NCBI RefSeq assembly: GCF_042693015.1
Contig: NZ_CP170544.1
Location: 4,898,001-4,962,000, forward strand
Direction of reading: 5' to 3'
Source: Sphingomonas_E sp042693015
Lineage (GTDB): Bacteria > Pseudomonadota > Alphaproteobacteria > Sphingomonadales > Sphingomonadaceae
Length of the DNA: 64,000 nucleotides
The notes beneath the pieces are model-generated. The model was not told the DNA's origin. It ran no database searches and saw nothing but the letters and a program-made list of their open reading frames with translations. Made by a program: the position numbers and the translations under genes. Below, piece by piece: positions 16,803 to 25,259 of the stretch. Positions within the stretch are counted from its first letter, which is position 1, and each line of letters opens with the position of its first letter.

Positions 16803-16846
16803 CGCCGTCGGACATCGGTTGAGATCCGTGTCCGGCGGCGTTGTTG
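16803..16846 (+). terminator. Rho-independent-like terminator after the 33-aa gene
   Basis: A 12-bp stem pairs CGCCGTCGGACA (16803-16814) with TGTCCGGCGGCG (16829-16840), with one G-U pair, followed by TTGTTG. It lies between the small gene and the converging LytTR regulator. Confidence 0.55.
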
Positions 16847-16876
16847 TATCTTCCGTTTGCCGATAGCTGCGCCGCC

Positions 16877-17641
16877 TCAGTTCAGGCCGAGCGCGCTGTC
16901 CACCACGTCCGAATAGCTCGGACCCACCTGCACCTCTGCGCCATCCGCCAGGATCAGCGCAATCGACCGGTTCGCCCTGCGCACCTCGGTCACCCGTTCC
17001 GGCCGCACGAAGGCCGAGCGATGGACGCGGATCAACCCGCTGCCCACCAATTTCTCCTCCAGCGCCCCCATCGTCGTGCGCAGCATATGGCTGCGCATCT
17101 CGGTATGAAGCAGCACATAGTCCCGCGCGGCCTCGATCCAGTTGATGGTATCGAGCGGCACGCGGCGCTGACCATGCCGTTCGGGCACCCAGAAGGCCGC
17201 ATCGTCGCGCGCCTCGGCGGCATTGGTGCGCAGGCTCAGCACCTGTTCTTCCAATGAATCGACCCGCTCCGCCTGTTCGCGCATGGCGCGGCGGCGACGC
17301 GCGCGCTCGACCGCCTGGCGCAGCCGATCGAAGCGGATCGGCTTCAGCACATAGTCCGCAGCGTCGACGTCGAACGCGTCGGGCGCATAATGCTCGTGTG
17401 CGGTGACGAAGACGATTTCGGGGCGCGGCTCGACCATGATGTCGGCCGCAGTGCGCAGGCCATTGCGCCCCGGCATCTGGATGTCGAGGATGACGAGATC
17501 GGGCTGAAGCCGCGTGATGGCTTCCAGCGCCTCCTCGCCCGTCATCGCCTGGCCGACCACCTCGGCGCCGTCGACATTGGCGAACAGCGCATTCAGTCGG
17601 TCGAGCGCGAGTGCCTCGTCGTCAACAAGCAGCACGCGCAT
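16877..17641 (-). CDS. LytTR-family response regulator
   Basis: A 254-aa DNA-binding regulator. The receiver domain has acidic pocket DDEA, Asp53 (LDIQMPG), the conserved Thr/Ser in VTAHEHY and Lys in LKPIRFDRL. A coiled linker follows (about 120-145), then a LytTR domain (about 150-250) with INWIEAARDYVLLHT and LIRVHRSAFVRPERV. LytTR proteins bind DNA through a beta-fold rather than HTH. The kinase gene just upstream on the same strand is its likely partner; the gap is 95 bases, so the genes are not overlapping. Confidence 0.92.
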   Translation of the reverse strand: MRVLLVDDEALALDRLNALFANVDGAEVVGQAMTGEEALEAITRLQPDLVILDIQMPGRNGLRTAADIMVEPRPEIVFVTAHEHYAPDAFDVDAADYVLKPIRFDRLRQAVERARRRRAMREQAERVDSLEEQVLSLRTNAAEARDDAAFWVPERHGQRRVPLDTINWIEAARDYVLLHTEMRSHMLRTTMGALEEKLVGSGLIRVHRSAFVRPERVTEVRRANRSIALILADGAEVQVGPSYSDVVDSALGLN

Positions 17642-17736
17642 CGAATGGTCCCATCCCCCAGAGTCATCCCCAGATACGAATTTCCCACAGGGAGGGATGC
17701 GTAGACAAGTGTTACTAATCGAAAAGCAGGCCGGAA

Positions 17737-18879
17737 TTACGATTGTGCGGCGATTTTGGACGGAATTGCCGTCATAGCCTCATCCAGCGGCAGGCATATC
17801 CGCGCGAGGAAGCCAGTACCGACCGCTTCAGCCTTAAGATTGGCGCGCTCGCCATACAGCGCCTCGAGCCGTCGCCGGACGTTGCGCAGGCCAACGCCGG
17901 CGCCCGTGGTCTTTACCGAAGGCAGGTTCGCGCCGCCGTCATTGGCGATGCTGAGGCAGAGATTGTTGCCATCGATCGACGCATCGATCGAGATCGTCAC
18001 CGGTTGGGCCGACCGTGCGACACCATATTTTATCGCATTTTCCACTAGCGGCTGGATCAGCAGGCCGGGTACATGGACGCTACGTGCAGCGGGGGCGCAA
18101 CTGATCTCCACGCGCAGCCGCTCGCCGAAGCGCACGGCCTCGATACCGAGATAATCGGCGGTCAGATCCAATTCTTCTTCCAGCGGCACCAGTTCGGTCG
18201 GATCGCAGGCAAGCGAAGCGCGCAGGAAGTTGGAAAGCTTGTCCGTCATCTCCTCCGCATCCTCGTTGCGGCGGGTGACGATCAGCGCCGAGATTGCGTT
18301 GAGCGTGTTGAACAGGAAATGCGGATTGAGCTGTAGCCGCAGCGCTTCCAGTTCCGATCGTTGGGCGGCATTTTCGGCAGCCACCAACTGGCGTTCGCGG
18401 GTCATGGCGCGCCGTTGCGTGAAAGCGAGCTGGAACAGCGCGACATTCACCGTGAAGACGCAGACATAATTAAGCAGCGAGCCTGAAGCGCGCGCGAAGT
18501 TGACCGGGATGTTGCTCCAGGTCTCGTTGAAATGCTCTGCGACCCAGGCCGTGAACAGCAGATCGAACATGGTGTGGCCCAGCGCGATGCCGAACGTCGC
18601 CGCAACCAGCAGCACCGTGCGCGGGAGGCCGGGCCATGTGGTCGTTCCGCGAAATATCGCGAACAATATGAATCCCAGCACCATCGACAGCATCACGGTC
18701 GAGGAATCGAGCGCCACGCCGGCCCAGTCATTGGGATGACGCGAAAGGATGGCCGGCAGGAAGATAAGCAGCATGAACAGCCAAAGTGCCACGGTCAGCG
18801 GCACGGCATCGCTCCATCGCGCATCCGACTTCGCGGCTGGCATGTAGGTAGTGATCCCCCGGTTCTTACTGGGCGACAT
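17737..18879 (-). CDS. LytS/YehU-type sensor histidine kinase
   Basis: A 380-aa membrane kinase. It has four or so hydrophobic helices in the first 170 residues, then a coiled segment, a His_kinase domain with the phospho-acceptor in LQLNPHFLFNTLNAIS, and an ATPase domain (QPLVENAIKYGV, GAGVGLRNVRRRL). The start at 18879 (MSPSKNRG) follows GAGG by 5 bases. A longer frame to 19104 would overlap the divergent region without family features. It pairs with the LytTR regulator downstream. The signal is unknown; in relatives such pairs sense envelope state or metabolites. Confidence 0.9.
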   Translation of the reverse strand: MSPSKNRGITTYMPAAKSDARWSDAVPLTVALWLFMLLIFLPAILSRHPNDWAGVALDSSTVMLSMVLGFILFAIFRGTTTWPGLPRTVLLVAATFGIALGHTMFDLLFTAWVAEHFNETWSNIPVNFARASGSLLNYVCVFTVNVALFQLAFTQRRAMTRERQLVAAENAAQRSELEALRLQLNPHFLFNTLNAISALIVTRRNEDAEEMTDKLSNFLRASLACDPTELVPLEEELDLTADYLGIEAVRFGERLRVEISCAPAARSVHVPGLLIQPLVENAIKYGVARSAQPVTISIDASIDGNNLCLSIANDGGANLPSVKTTGAGVGLRNVRRRLEALYGERANLKAEAVGTGFLARICLPLDEAMTAIPSKIAAQS

Positions 18880-19154
18880 GTGCCTCAAAATGCCCGGTTC
18901 GTCACGTAATACGAGTTGCATGCTCCCGCTTTTGTCGAGCGCTGGCCAGAGCGCCAGCGGGGCGGGACGAAAATGCCGCGCGCTGCGACGAAGCTGAAAA
19001 TCGGCCGCCCTGTTTCGCCATCGTCGCTCTCGCGGCGACGCCGGACGCAACGCGAAAGCTTCTCTCTCCGTAATGGCTAGTGACGCCGCCATCGCATTCG
19101 TCATCCGAAGCGATCCCGGGCGCGGGGTGGCGCCGCGTTTGTGGAGTAGGCGTC

Positions 19155-20432
19155 ATGGAATTCGACGGAACGGAAGATCGGAATGGCAACCCACGGTTCG
19201 GCATCGTGCGCGGTCTGCTGGTGGCGGGCGCTGCGACGGCCGCGGTGCTGGCCTTCGTCAACGAACCGGCCTCGGTGGGCGGAGCCCAGGCGCTTGCATC
19301 CGTGATCCTTCCCGAGCCGCAGGCCGCCCAGCCCGTCTTCGCGTTCCGCTGGACTCCGGCGATGGTGGAAGCGCTGCTTGTGGAGATCGACGCCGCCAAG
19401 GGCGAGGGGCTTGATGCTGCGCCCTATCGGGCTGAGCCCATCCGCGCCGAACTTGGTCGCAGTGGTGGCAGTGCCCAGCTCGACGCGATGGCCGATGCCG
19501 CCGCGCTCAAGCTCGCGCAGGATTATCTGCTCGGCCGCGTCAGTGATCGCAGCGGTTTCGACTGGCATATCGAGCGCAAGGATGGCGATCTCAACCAGCT
19601 TACCATCGCGATGAAGCAGGCGGTTGCGGCCGGTCAGGTTCGCCTTTGGCTGCGGTCGCTGCTGCCGTCCGATGCACGCTATGTCGCGCTGCGCGACGCG
19701 CTCGCCGCGACGCCGGCCACGGATCAGGCAGGCCGCGACCGGCTGATGGCGAACATGGAACGCTGGCGCTGGATGCCGCGCGATCTCGGCCGCGACCATA
19801 TCTATGTGAACGTGCCGAGCTACACGCTCGATCTGGTCGACGACGGCAAGGAGGTGTCGACCTACACCGTCGTCGTCGGCAAGCCGGCGACGCCGACGCC
19901 ACAGATGACGATGACGGCCAGCTCGGTGGTGGTGAATCCGTCCTGGACGGTGCCGGCCAGCATCATCCGTTCATCGAACCTGAAACCCGGCAAGCGCGGT
20001 TACAAGTTTGTGGCTGCCGGTGGTGGGCGTTATGCCGTGGTGCAGGCGCCGGGGCCGGGCAATGCGCTTGGCAAGATCAAGATCGACATGCCGAACCCGC
20101 ATGCGATCTACCTGCACGACACACCCGCCAAGGCCTATTTCGAGAAGACCTCGCGTGCCTACAGCCATGGCTGCATCCGCGTGAAGGACATCGACCAGCT
20201 CGCCGAAGAGATCGTGCGGCTCGACAATGGCAAGCTCGCCGATTTCGAGCGTGGGCTGGCGGGAAGATCGACCACAACTGTGAAGCTCGGCACAGCACGG
20301 CCGGTCTGGCTCGTCTACTTCACGGCAGACACCGGGCCGGATGGCAGGGTGGTGGCTTTGGAGGATCCCTATAACCGCGATACCCGATTGATCGCGCGCC
20401 TCAACGGTCCGACGCAACTCGCGTCGCGCTAA
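19155..20432 (+). CDS. L,D-transpeptidase (YcbB-like)
   Basis: Periplasmic enzyme that cross-links peptidoglycan through 3-3 bonds or anchors other groups. It is 425 aa from the ATG at 19155, which follows GGAG by 8 bases. An N-terminal signal anchor spans about residues 16-38. The middle is the YcbB scaffold, with ERWRWMPRDLG introducing the catalytic YkuD domain. The active-site motif is SHGCIRVKD with Cys340, and the upstream His sits in AIYLHDTP. It is shorter than E. coli YcbB (about 615 aa), lacking much of the N-terminal scaffold. A hairpin terminator follows. Confidence 0.9.
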   Translation: MEFDGTEDRNGNPRFGIVRGLLVAGAATAAVLAFVNEPASVGGAQALASVILPEPQAAQPVFAFRWTPAMVEALLVEIDAAKGEGLDAAPYRAEPIRAELGRSGGSAQLDAMADAAALKLAQDYLLGRVSDRSGFDWHIERKDGDLNQLTIAMKQAVAAGQVRLWLRSLLPSDARYVALRDALAATPATDQAGRDRLMANMERWRWMPRDLGRDHIYVNVPSYTLDLVDDGKEVSTYTVVVGKPATPTPQMTMTASSVVVNPSWTVPASIIRSSNLKPGKRGYKFVAAGGGRYAVVQAPGPGNALGKIKIDMPNPHAIYLHDTPAKAYFEKTSRAYSHGCIRVKDIDQLAEEIVRLDNGKLADFERGLAGRSTTTVKLGTARPVWLVYFTADTGPDGRVVALEDPYNRDTRLIARLNGPTQLASR

Positions 20433-20470
20433 GCCAGGCGTCTTCGACTCATCGGGTCGGGCGGGGGAGG

Positions 20471-20535
20471 GCCTGTCGGGAAGTCGGCATCGGATCTACG
20501 GACCGATGCGGCTTCCCGGCAGGCTCAGTGTTTTT
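20471..20535 (+). terminator. Rho-independent terminator of the L,D-transpeptidase gene
   Basis: A long hairpin pairs GCCTGTCGGGAAGTCGGCAT (from 20471) with its near complement ending in GCAGGC at about 20524. The run TTTTT at 20530-20535 follows on the plus strand. Confidence 0.7.
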
Positions 20536-20585
20536 GAGGGGATGCGCGTTGGACCTTGATCGTTCCAGGCCCCCAGGGCCTGAAA

Positions 20586-20674
20586 CGTGAATCAAGGTCA
20601 ACCATTTGAATAGAGCCTGATTCACGATATCGGCGGAAGCGTGTAGCGCTTCCACCTCGATCGATCAGGCTCTA
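20586..20674 (-). terminator. Nested inverted repeats ending the DEAD-box gene
   Basis: TAGAGCCTGAT (20611-20621) is the exact complement of ATCAGGCTCTA (20664-20674), and the second arm contains the helicase stop codon. Inside lies a second perfect hairpin, GGAAGCG/CGCTTCC (20635-20653). CGTGAATCA at 20586 can alternatively pair with TGATTCACG at 20618. Such repeats recur in sphingomonad genomes. Here they probably act as a terminator on the minus strand. Confidence 0.5.
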
Positions 20675-22048
20675 GCGCGTGCCGAAACCGAAATCCAGGA
20701 AGGTGGGAACCGGGCCGTTCCACCCATCGTCGGGGCCATCATCGGCAGGACGACGATCGCGGCGCGGTTCCTCGCGGCGGGCGGGCCTCGCCTCGCGCTC
20801 GGGCGCCGCCTTCGCGCGGGTGGGTTTTGCCTTGCTGGTTTCTTCCTTGGCAGGTGCTTCCTTGGCGGCGGCCGCCTTGCCGCGGGTGCGCCTGGCCGGC
20901 GCCTTCTCTTCGGCTGCGGGTTCCGGGGCCGGCTCGGCCTTGCGGATCCGCTCGATCTTCATCTGCGTCAGCTTCTCGATATTCTCGACGGCTTCCGCAT
21001 CTTCGGGCGTGACGAGGGTGAAGGCCTTGCCGGTCGCGCCCGCGCGGCCGGTGCGGCCGATGCGGTGGACATAATCGTCGGGATGCCACGGCACGTCATA
21101 ATTGAAGACGTGGCTGACGCCCTTGATGTCGAGCCCGCGGGCAGCGACGTCCGACGCGACGAGGATGTTGATCTCACCGGTCTTGAAACGGTCCAGTTCG
21201 CGCAGGCGCTCGGACTGCTCCATGTCGCCATGGATCTGGCTGGCGGCGAAGCCGTCGCGGCGCAGGCTCTGGGCGAGATCGCGCACGGTGGTCTTGCGGT
21301 TCGAGAAGATGATCGCGGTGCGAAGGTCCTCGGCGCGAAGCATTTCCTCCAGCTTGGCGCGTTTGCCGCGGGAGGAGACTTCGACCAGGCGCTGTTCGAT
21401 CTGCAGATTTGCGCTCGCCGGCCGCGCAACCTCGATCCGCTTGGGATTGCTCAGGAACTTGTCGGCCAGCTTCTTGATTGGCGCGGGCATCGTCGCCGAA
21501 AACAGCAGCGTCTGCCGCGTCGCTGGAAGCTTGGTGCAGATTTCCTCGATGTCCGGGATGAAGCCCATGTCGAGCATGCGATCCGCCTCGTCGATGACGA
21601 GCAGGCTGCAGCCGGTCAGCAGGATCTTGCCGCGCTGGAACAGGTCCATCAGCCGGCCCGGCGTCGCGATCAGGACATCGACGCCCTTTTCCAGCGCCGC
21701 CACCTGATCGGCCATGTTCACGCCGCCGATCAGCAAGGCCATCGAAAGCTTGTGATATTTGCCGTATTTCTCGAAATTCTCGGCGACCTGGGCGGCAAGC
21801 TCGCGGGTCGGTTCGAGAATCAGCGATCGCGGCATCCGCGCCCGGCTGCGGCCGTGGGCGAGGATGTCGATCATCGGCAGCACGAAGCTGGCCGTCTTGC
21901 CCGTGCCCGTCTGGGCGATGCCGATGATATCCTTCATCATCAGCACTGGCGGGATCGCCTGCGCCTGAATGGGGGTTGGCTCGGTGTAACCGGACTCGGT
22001 CACAGCGCGCAGGAGTTCGTCAGAAAGGCCGAGATCGGCGAAAGTCAT
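20672..22048 (-). CDS. DEAD-box ATP-dependent RNA helicase, RhlE-like
   Basis: A 458-aa cytoplasmic RNA helicase for ribosome assembly or mRNA turnover. The Q motif is TFADLGLSDELLRAV...PTPIQAQAIP, motif I AQTGTGKT, motif II VIDEADRMLD, motif III SATMP, and motif VI HRIGRTGRAG. After residue 375 the tail is low complexity, Ala/Lys/Arg/Glu-rich and then RGG-like, and probably an RNA-binding extension. The start is the ATG at 22048 (MTFADLG); 14 extra codons upstream have no support. The stop codon lies in the terminator stem. Confidence 0.92.
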   Translation of the reverse strand: MTFADLGLSDELLRAVTESGYTEPTPIQAQAIPPVLMMKDIIGIAQTGTGKTASFVLPMIDILAHGRSRARMPRSLILEPTRELAAQVAENFEKYGKYHKLSMALLIGGVNMADQVAALEKGVDVLIATPGRLMDLFQRGKILLTGCSLLVIDEADRMLDMGFIPDIEEICTKLPATRQTLLFSATMPAPIKKLADKFLSNPKRIEVARPASANLQIEQRLVEVSSRGKRAKLEEMLRAEDLRTAIIFSNRKTTVRDLAQSLRRDGFAASQIHGDMEQSERLRELDRFKTGEINILVASDVAARGLDIKGVSHVFNYDVPWHPDDYVHRIGRTGRAGATGKAFTLVTPEDAEAVENIEKLTQMKIERIRKAEPAPEPAAEEKAPARRTRGKAAAAKEAPAKEETSKAKPTRAKAAPEREARPARREEPRRDRRPADDGPDDGWNGPVPTFLDFGFGTR

Positions 22049-22159
22049 AAGCGACCTGGAAATACGGCAGCGCGCGAGACCGCGCCGCACCTGCCCGCGC
22101 GCTTGGGCGGACAGGGCCGATTTGTCAAGCAGGGTGGGCGATTCGCAGCGGTTTTGCGG

Positions 22160-22612
22160 CTACTTCTTGGTCGATTTCACGGGCGTAAGGGTGCGGAAAC
22201 GGCGAATCTGGCATTCGCCACCTGATCGGGCATGAACGGTGTCGCGGCCAGCGCACACCCGCTTGTCGCCGGAAGGGCGGATATAGAAGCCGCTATAATA
22301 ATCGAGCGCGGGGCATTCGTCCTCGAACTGGGCGCGGACCCGCCCGCCGCCGCGCAGGATGATGTCGACGCTGTCGGCCTTGACGACGGCGGCGCCGGCC
22401 ACCGCCGACATCGACACGCATTTCGGGCCCTTGCTTTCCTTCCACTCGACGGGGGCCGGCGCATTGGTGCCGCGGGTCGGCACGCGCACGATCACCGTCT
22501 GGCGGATAGTGAGCTGCGCCAGGTGCATCGGCTGTACCTGTGGTTCCGAAACGACGATCGCCGCGCTGCCGCCCGTCAGCAGCAGCACGGAAAGCATGCC
22601 CGCACCAATCAT
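22160..22612 (-). CDS. Hypothetical exported protein
   Basis: A 150-aa protein with a hydrophobic N-terminus (MLSVLLLTGGSAAIVV) that looks like a signal peptide or anchor. The rest is soluble and carries four Cys (KCVSM, DECPALD, VCAGRD, GECQIRRF), spaced so that two disulphides could form in the periplasm. It ends in a Lys-rich tail. I do not recognise a family. It is upstream of and in the same direction as the helicase gene, 111 bases away, and divergent from the flavoprotein gene. Confidence 0.72.
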   Translation of the reverse strand: MIGAGMLSVLLLTGGSAAIVVSEPQVQPMHLAQLTIRQTVIVRVPTRGTNAPAPVEWKESKGPKCVSMSAVAGAAVVKADSVDIILRGGGRVRAQFEDECPALDYYSGFYIRPSGDKRVCAGRDTVHARSGGECQIRRFRTLTPVKSTKK

Positions 22613-22718
22613 GAAATCGCCCGCATAATGGCTGACACCGATTCCCCGTGATGCTTGAACAAGAGCTTAATCGCGTGGTCGTTTCCGTCGGGCTGTGACG
22701 CAGCTATAGCGGGCAACC

Positions 22719-24149
22719 ATGACCACGTCTCCCCCCGAACCCGTTCTTCTCGAACGTCTTGCGGCGCGGCTCGGGCCACGGGGCTTCACCGCCGATCCCG
22801 TCGATATCGAGCCGTGGACCGTCGATTGGCGCGGCCGGGTGCGCGGCCAAGCGGCGGCATTGCTCTCGCCGGCCGATGCGGCCGAAACCGCCGATGTGGT
22901 GGCGATGTGCGCGGCTGCCGGCGTCGCCATCGTGCCGCAGGGTGGCAATACGTCGATGGTCGCCGGCGCGATCCCGCCTGCCGATGGATCGGCGCTGATC
23001 CTGTCGACCCGGCGGATGCGCGCGATTCGTTCCATTTCCGCCGCGGACGGGGTGGCGGTGGCCGAAGCAGGCGTGGTGCTGGCCGATCTCCACGCGGCGG
23101 CGGAAGCAGAGGGCTTGCGCTTTCCTTTGTCGCTGGCGGCCAAGGGATCGGCCACGATCGGCGGACTGATTTCCACCAATGCCGGCGGCACCCAGGTGCT
23201 GCGCTTCGGGCCGATGCGCGCGCTGGTGCTGGGGATCGAGGCGGTGCTGCCCGATGGTTCGCGGTTCGACGGGCTGACGGCGCTGCGCAAGGACAATCGA
23301 GGCTATGATCTCCGCCAGCTTCTTGCCGGGGCGGAAGGGACGCTGGGCATCATCACCGCCGCCAGCCTGCGGCTCCTGCCCGCGATCGGGCGCAGGGCCG
23401 TCGCCTGGGCAGGATTGCCGTCACCCGAAGCGGCGCTCGCCCTGCTGCGGCGGCTGGAGGCGGCGACCGGCGAGGCGATCGAGAGTTTCGAGCTGGTGCC
23501 GGACGATGCGCTCCAACTCGTGATCCGGCACATCCCCGGCAGTCGTAATCCGCTGGCGGGGGCGCATCCCTGGCATGTGCTGATCGAAGCGACGGCGCCG
23601 GCCGGCGCGCCCGATCCCGCCGACGCGCTCGGCACCGCGTTGGGCGCGGCGATCGAGGCCGGCCTGGCCGGAGACGCGGTGATCGCCGCCAACGAGAAGC
23701 AGGCGGACGCGCTCTGGCAGTTGCGCGAAAACATTTCGGAAGCGGAACGGATCGACGGTGTCGCCGCGAAGCATGATGTGTCGGTGCCGGTATCGGCGAT
23801 GCCCGGCTTTATCCTGTCGGCCCGCAAAGAGGTCGAGGCCCGCTTCCCCGACGTGCGGGTATTGGCTTTCGGCCATCTCGGCGATGGCAATGTCCATTTC
23901 AACGTCCGCGCGCCCGCGGGTGTCGCCGGACCGGCCTGGCTTGCGGATACCGCCGCGGCGGTCAGCCGCATGGTTCATGATCTCACCGTCGCCGCCGGCG
24001 GTTCGATTTCCGCCGAGCATGGCATCGGCCAGACCAAGCTTGCCGAATATGCCCGGCTCGCCAGCCCCGCCCGGCTCGCGGCGCAGCGGGCGATCAAGGC
24101 GGCGCTCGACCCCAAAGGCATCATGAATCCCGGCAAACTGGTGCCCTGA
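22719..24149 (+). CDS. FAD-binding 2-hydroxyacid dehydrogenase (GlcD/D2HGDH family)
   Basis: A 476-aa flavoprotein of the VAO/PCMH family. The FAD-binding part (about 45-225) shows IVPQGGNTSMVAGA, the site where the FAD pyrophosphate binds, and GGLISTNAGGTQVLRFG. The C-terminal FAD-oxidase domain has HLGDGNVHFNV and ISAEHGIGQTKLAEY, which carry the metal and substrate His residues of D-lactate, glycolate and D-2-hydroxyglutarate dehydrogenases. There is no iron-sulfur domain. The closest candidates are D-2-hydroxyglutarate or D-lactate dehydrogenase; the substrate cannot be fixed from sequence alone. Confidence 0.88.
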   Translation: MTTSPPEPVLLERLAARLGPRGFTADPVDIEPWTVDWRGRVRGQAAALLSPADAAETADVVAMCAAAGVAIVPQGGNTSMVAGAIPPADGSALILSTRRMRAIRSISAADGVAVAEAGVVLADLHAAAEAEGLRFPLSLAAKGSATIGGLISTNAGGTQVLRFGPMRALVLGIEAVLPDGSRFDGLTALRKDNRGYDLRQLLAGAEGTLGIITAASLRLLPAIGRRAVAWAGLPSPEAALALLRRLEAATGEAIESFELVPDDALQLVIRHIPGSRNPLAGAHPWHVLIEATAPAGAPDPADALGTALGAAIEAGLAGDAVIAANEKQADALWQLRENISEAERIDGVAAKHDVSVPVSAMPGFILSARKEVEARFPDVRVLAFGHLGDGNVHFNVRAPAGVAGPAWLADTAAAVSRMVHDLTVAAGGSISAEHGIGQTKLAEYARLASPARLAAQRAIKAALDPKGIMNPGKLVP

Positions 24150-24258
24150 AGGCATCCCCCCGCCTTGCCTCGCGGCCAGTGGCGCCATAGACGGGCAGGC
24201 TGACGGGTCCGGGGAATCAGTCCCGGATCGCAATAACAGGTTCGGGAGACTTCATTTC

Positions 24259-25035
24259 ATGGCGAGCGCACCGCCGAGCGGCCTGCCGCTTTTCTACAAC
24301 CAGCTTCAGCCGCTTTCGAGCAGCGCCCACAGCGATTTCGTCGCGCGGCGCCAGGAAACGGCGCCCTTCCTCGCGAAGGCCCATGCCGTGCCGCTCACGG
24401 TCGAGGAGTTCGGGTTGGCCCAGCGCCATTTCCCGATCGTCTTTTCGGCCGGCCCCAACCCGGTGCCGCTGGCGCTGATGGGCCTCAACGAAGGCGTCAA
24501 CATGTTCGTTGACGACAATGGCAAGCTGACCAGCGACGTCTGCGTCCCGGCCTATGTGCGCCGTTACCCGTTCATGCTCGCGAAGCTGCAGCAGAATAGC
24601 GACGAACTTTCGCTCTGTTTCGATCCTACCGCGGATGCGATCGGTCAGGGCGGCGAGGGCGATCCGCTGTTCGTCGACGGTCAGCCGTCGGACGCGACCA
24701 AGGCAGTCCTCGGCTTCTGCGAGCAGTTCGAACAGGCCGGTCAGCGCACAGCGGCCTTCGTCAAGGAACTGACCGATCTCAAGCTCTTGATCGACGGCGA
24801 AGTCGCGATCCAGCCCGAAGGCGCAGCCCAGCCCTTCATCTATCGCGGCTTCCAGATGATTTCGGAAGAAAAGCTCCGCGAACTGCGCGGCGATCAGGCG
24901 CGCAAGCTGATCCAGAACGGCGTGCTCGCGCTCGTTTACGCGCACCTCTTCTCGCTGACGCTGATCCGCGATCTGTTTGCGAAGCAGATGCAGGCCGGCA
25001 AGGTTCCGGTGCAGCAGCCGGTGCTGCAGGCCTGA
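24259..25035 (+). CDS. sapC: SapC family protein
   Basis: A 258-aa protein of the SapC family (named after Campylobacter S-layer cluster proteins; molecular role unknown). Family features include FPIVFSAGPNPVPLALMGL, the VPAYVRRYPFML block, SLCFDP, and the C-terminal EEKLRELRGDQ...LTLIRDLF. No signal peptide is visible. In alphaproteobacteria SapC genes often sit near tryptophan halogenase or TonB-receptor genes, but none is adjacent here. The start follows GGGAGAC by about 9 bases. Confidence 0.9.
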   Translation: MASAPPSGLPLFYNQLQPLSSSAHSDFVARRQETAPFLAKAHAVPLTVEEFGLAQRHFPIVFSAGPNPVPLALMGLNEGVNMFVDDNGKLTSDVCVPAYVRRYPFMLAKLQQNSDELSLCFDPTADAIGQGGEGDPLFVDGQPSDATKAVLGFCEQFEQAGQRTAAFVKELTDLKLLIDGEVAIQPEGAAQPFIYRGFQMISEEKLRELRGDQARKLIQNGVLALVYAHLFSLTLIRDLFAKQMQAGKVPVQQPVLQA

Positions 25036-25211
25036 TAGAATGGCGGCGGGCGGCGGCTTTGGGGACAGTCGCCGCACCGCCGAAAAACTTGGACAGGCAT
25101 ATTGAAATCGGGGGTGTCGAGGCATATCTTCCGACTAGTGCGCGGGCCGTGTCCCCCTTTCGCGACCGCGCATGAGCGCGTCTTCGGGCGCGCTTCCTCC
25201 CTGAACCTTGG
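25036..25211 (+). other. 176-bp stretch downstream of sapC without a gene; possible small RNA or long 3' UTR
   Basis: No supported reading frame lies here. The stretch is GC-rich and contains several short inverted repeats, and it leads straight into a strong terminator. The layout allows either a long sapC 3' UTR or a separate small RNA, and sequence alone does not separate these. Confidence 0.3.
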
Positions 25212-25244
25212 CCACCTCGTGCCACAAGCACGAGGTGGTTTTTT
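25212..25244 (+). terminator. Strong Rho-independent terminator
   Basis: A perfect 10-bp stem pairs CCACCTCGTG (25212-25221) with CACGAGGTGG (25229-25238), with a 7-base loop and a run of six T on the plus strand. Confidence 0.9.
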
Positions 25245-25259
25245 ATTGCGTGGATGAGG

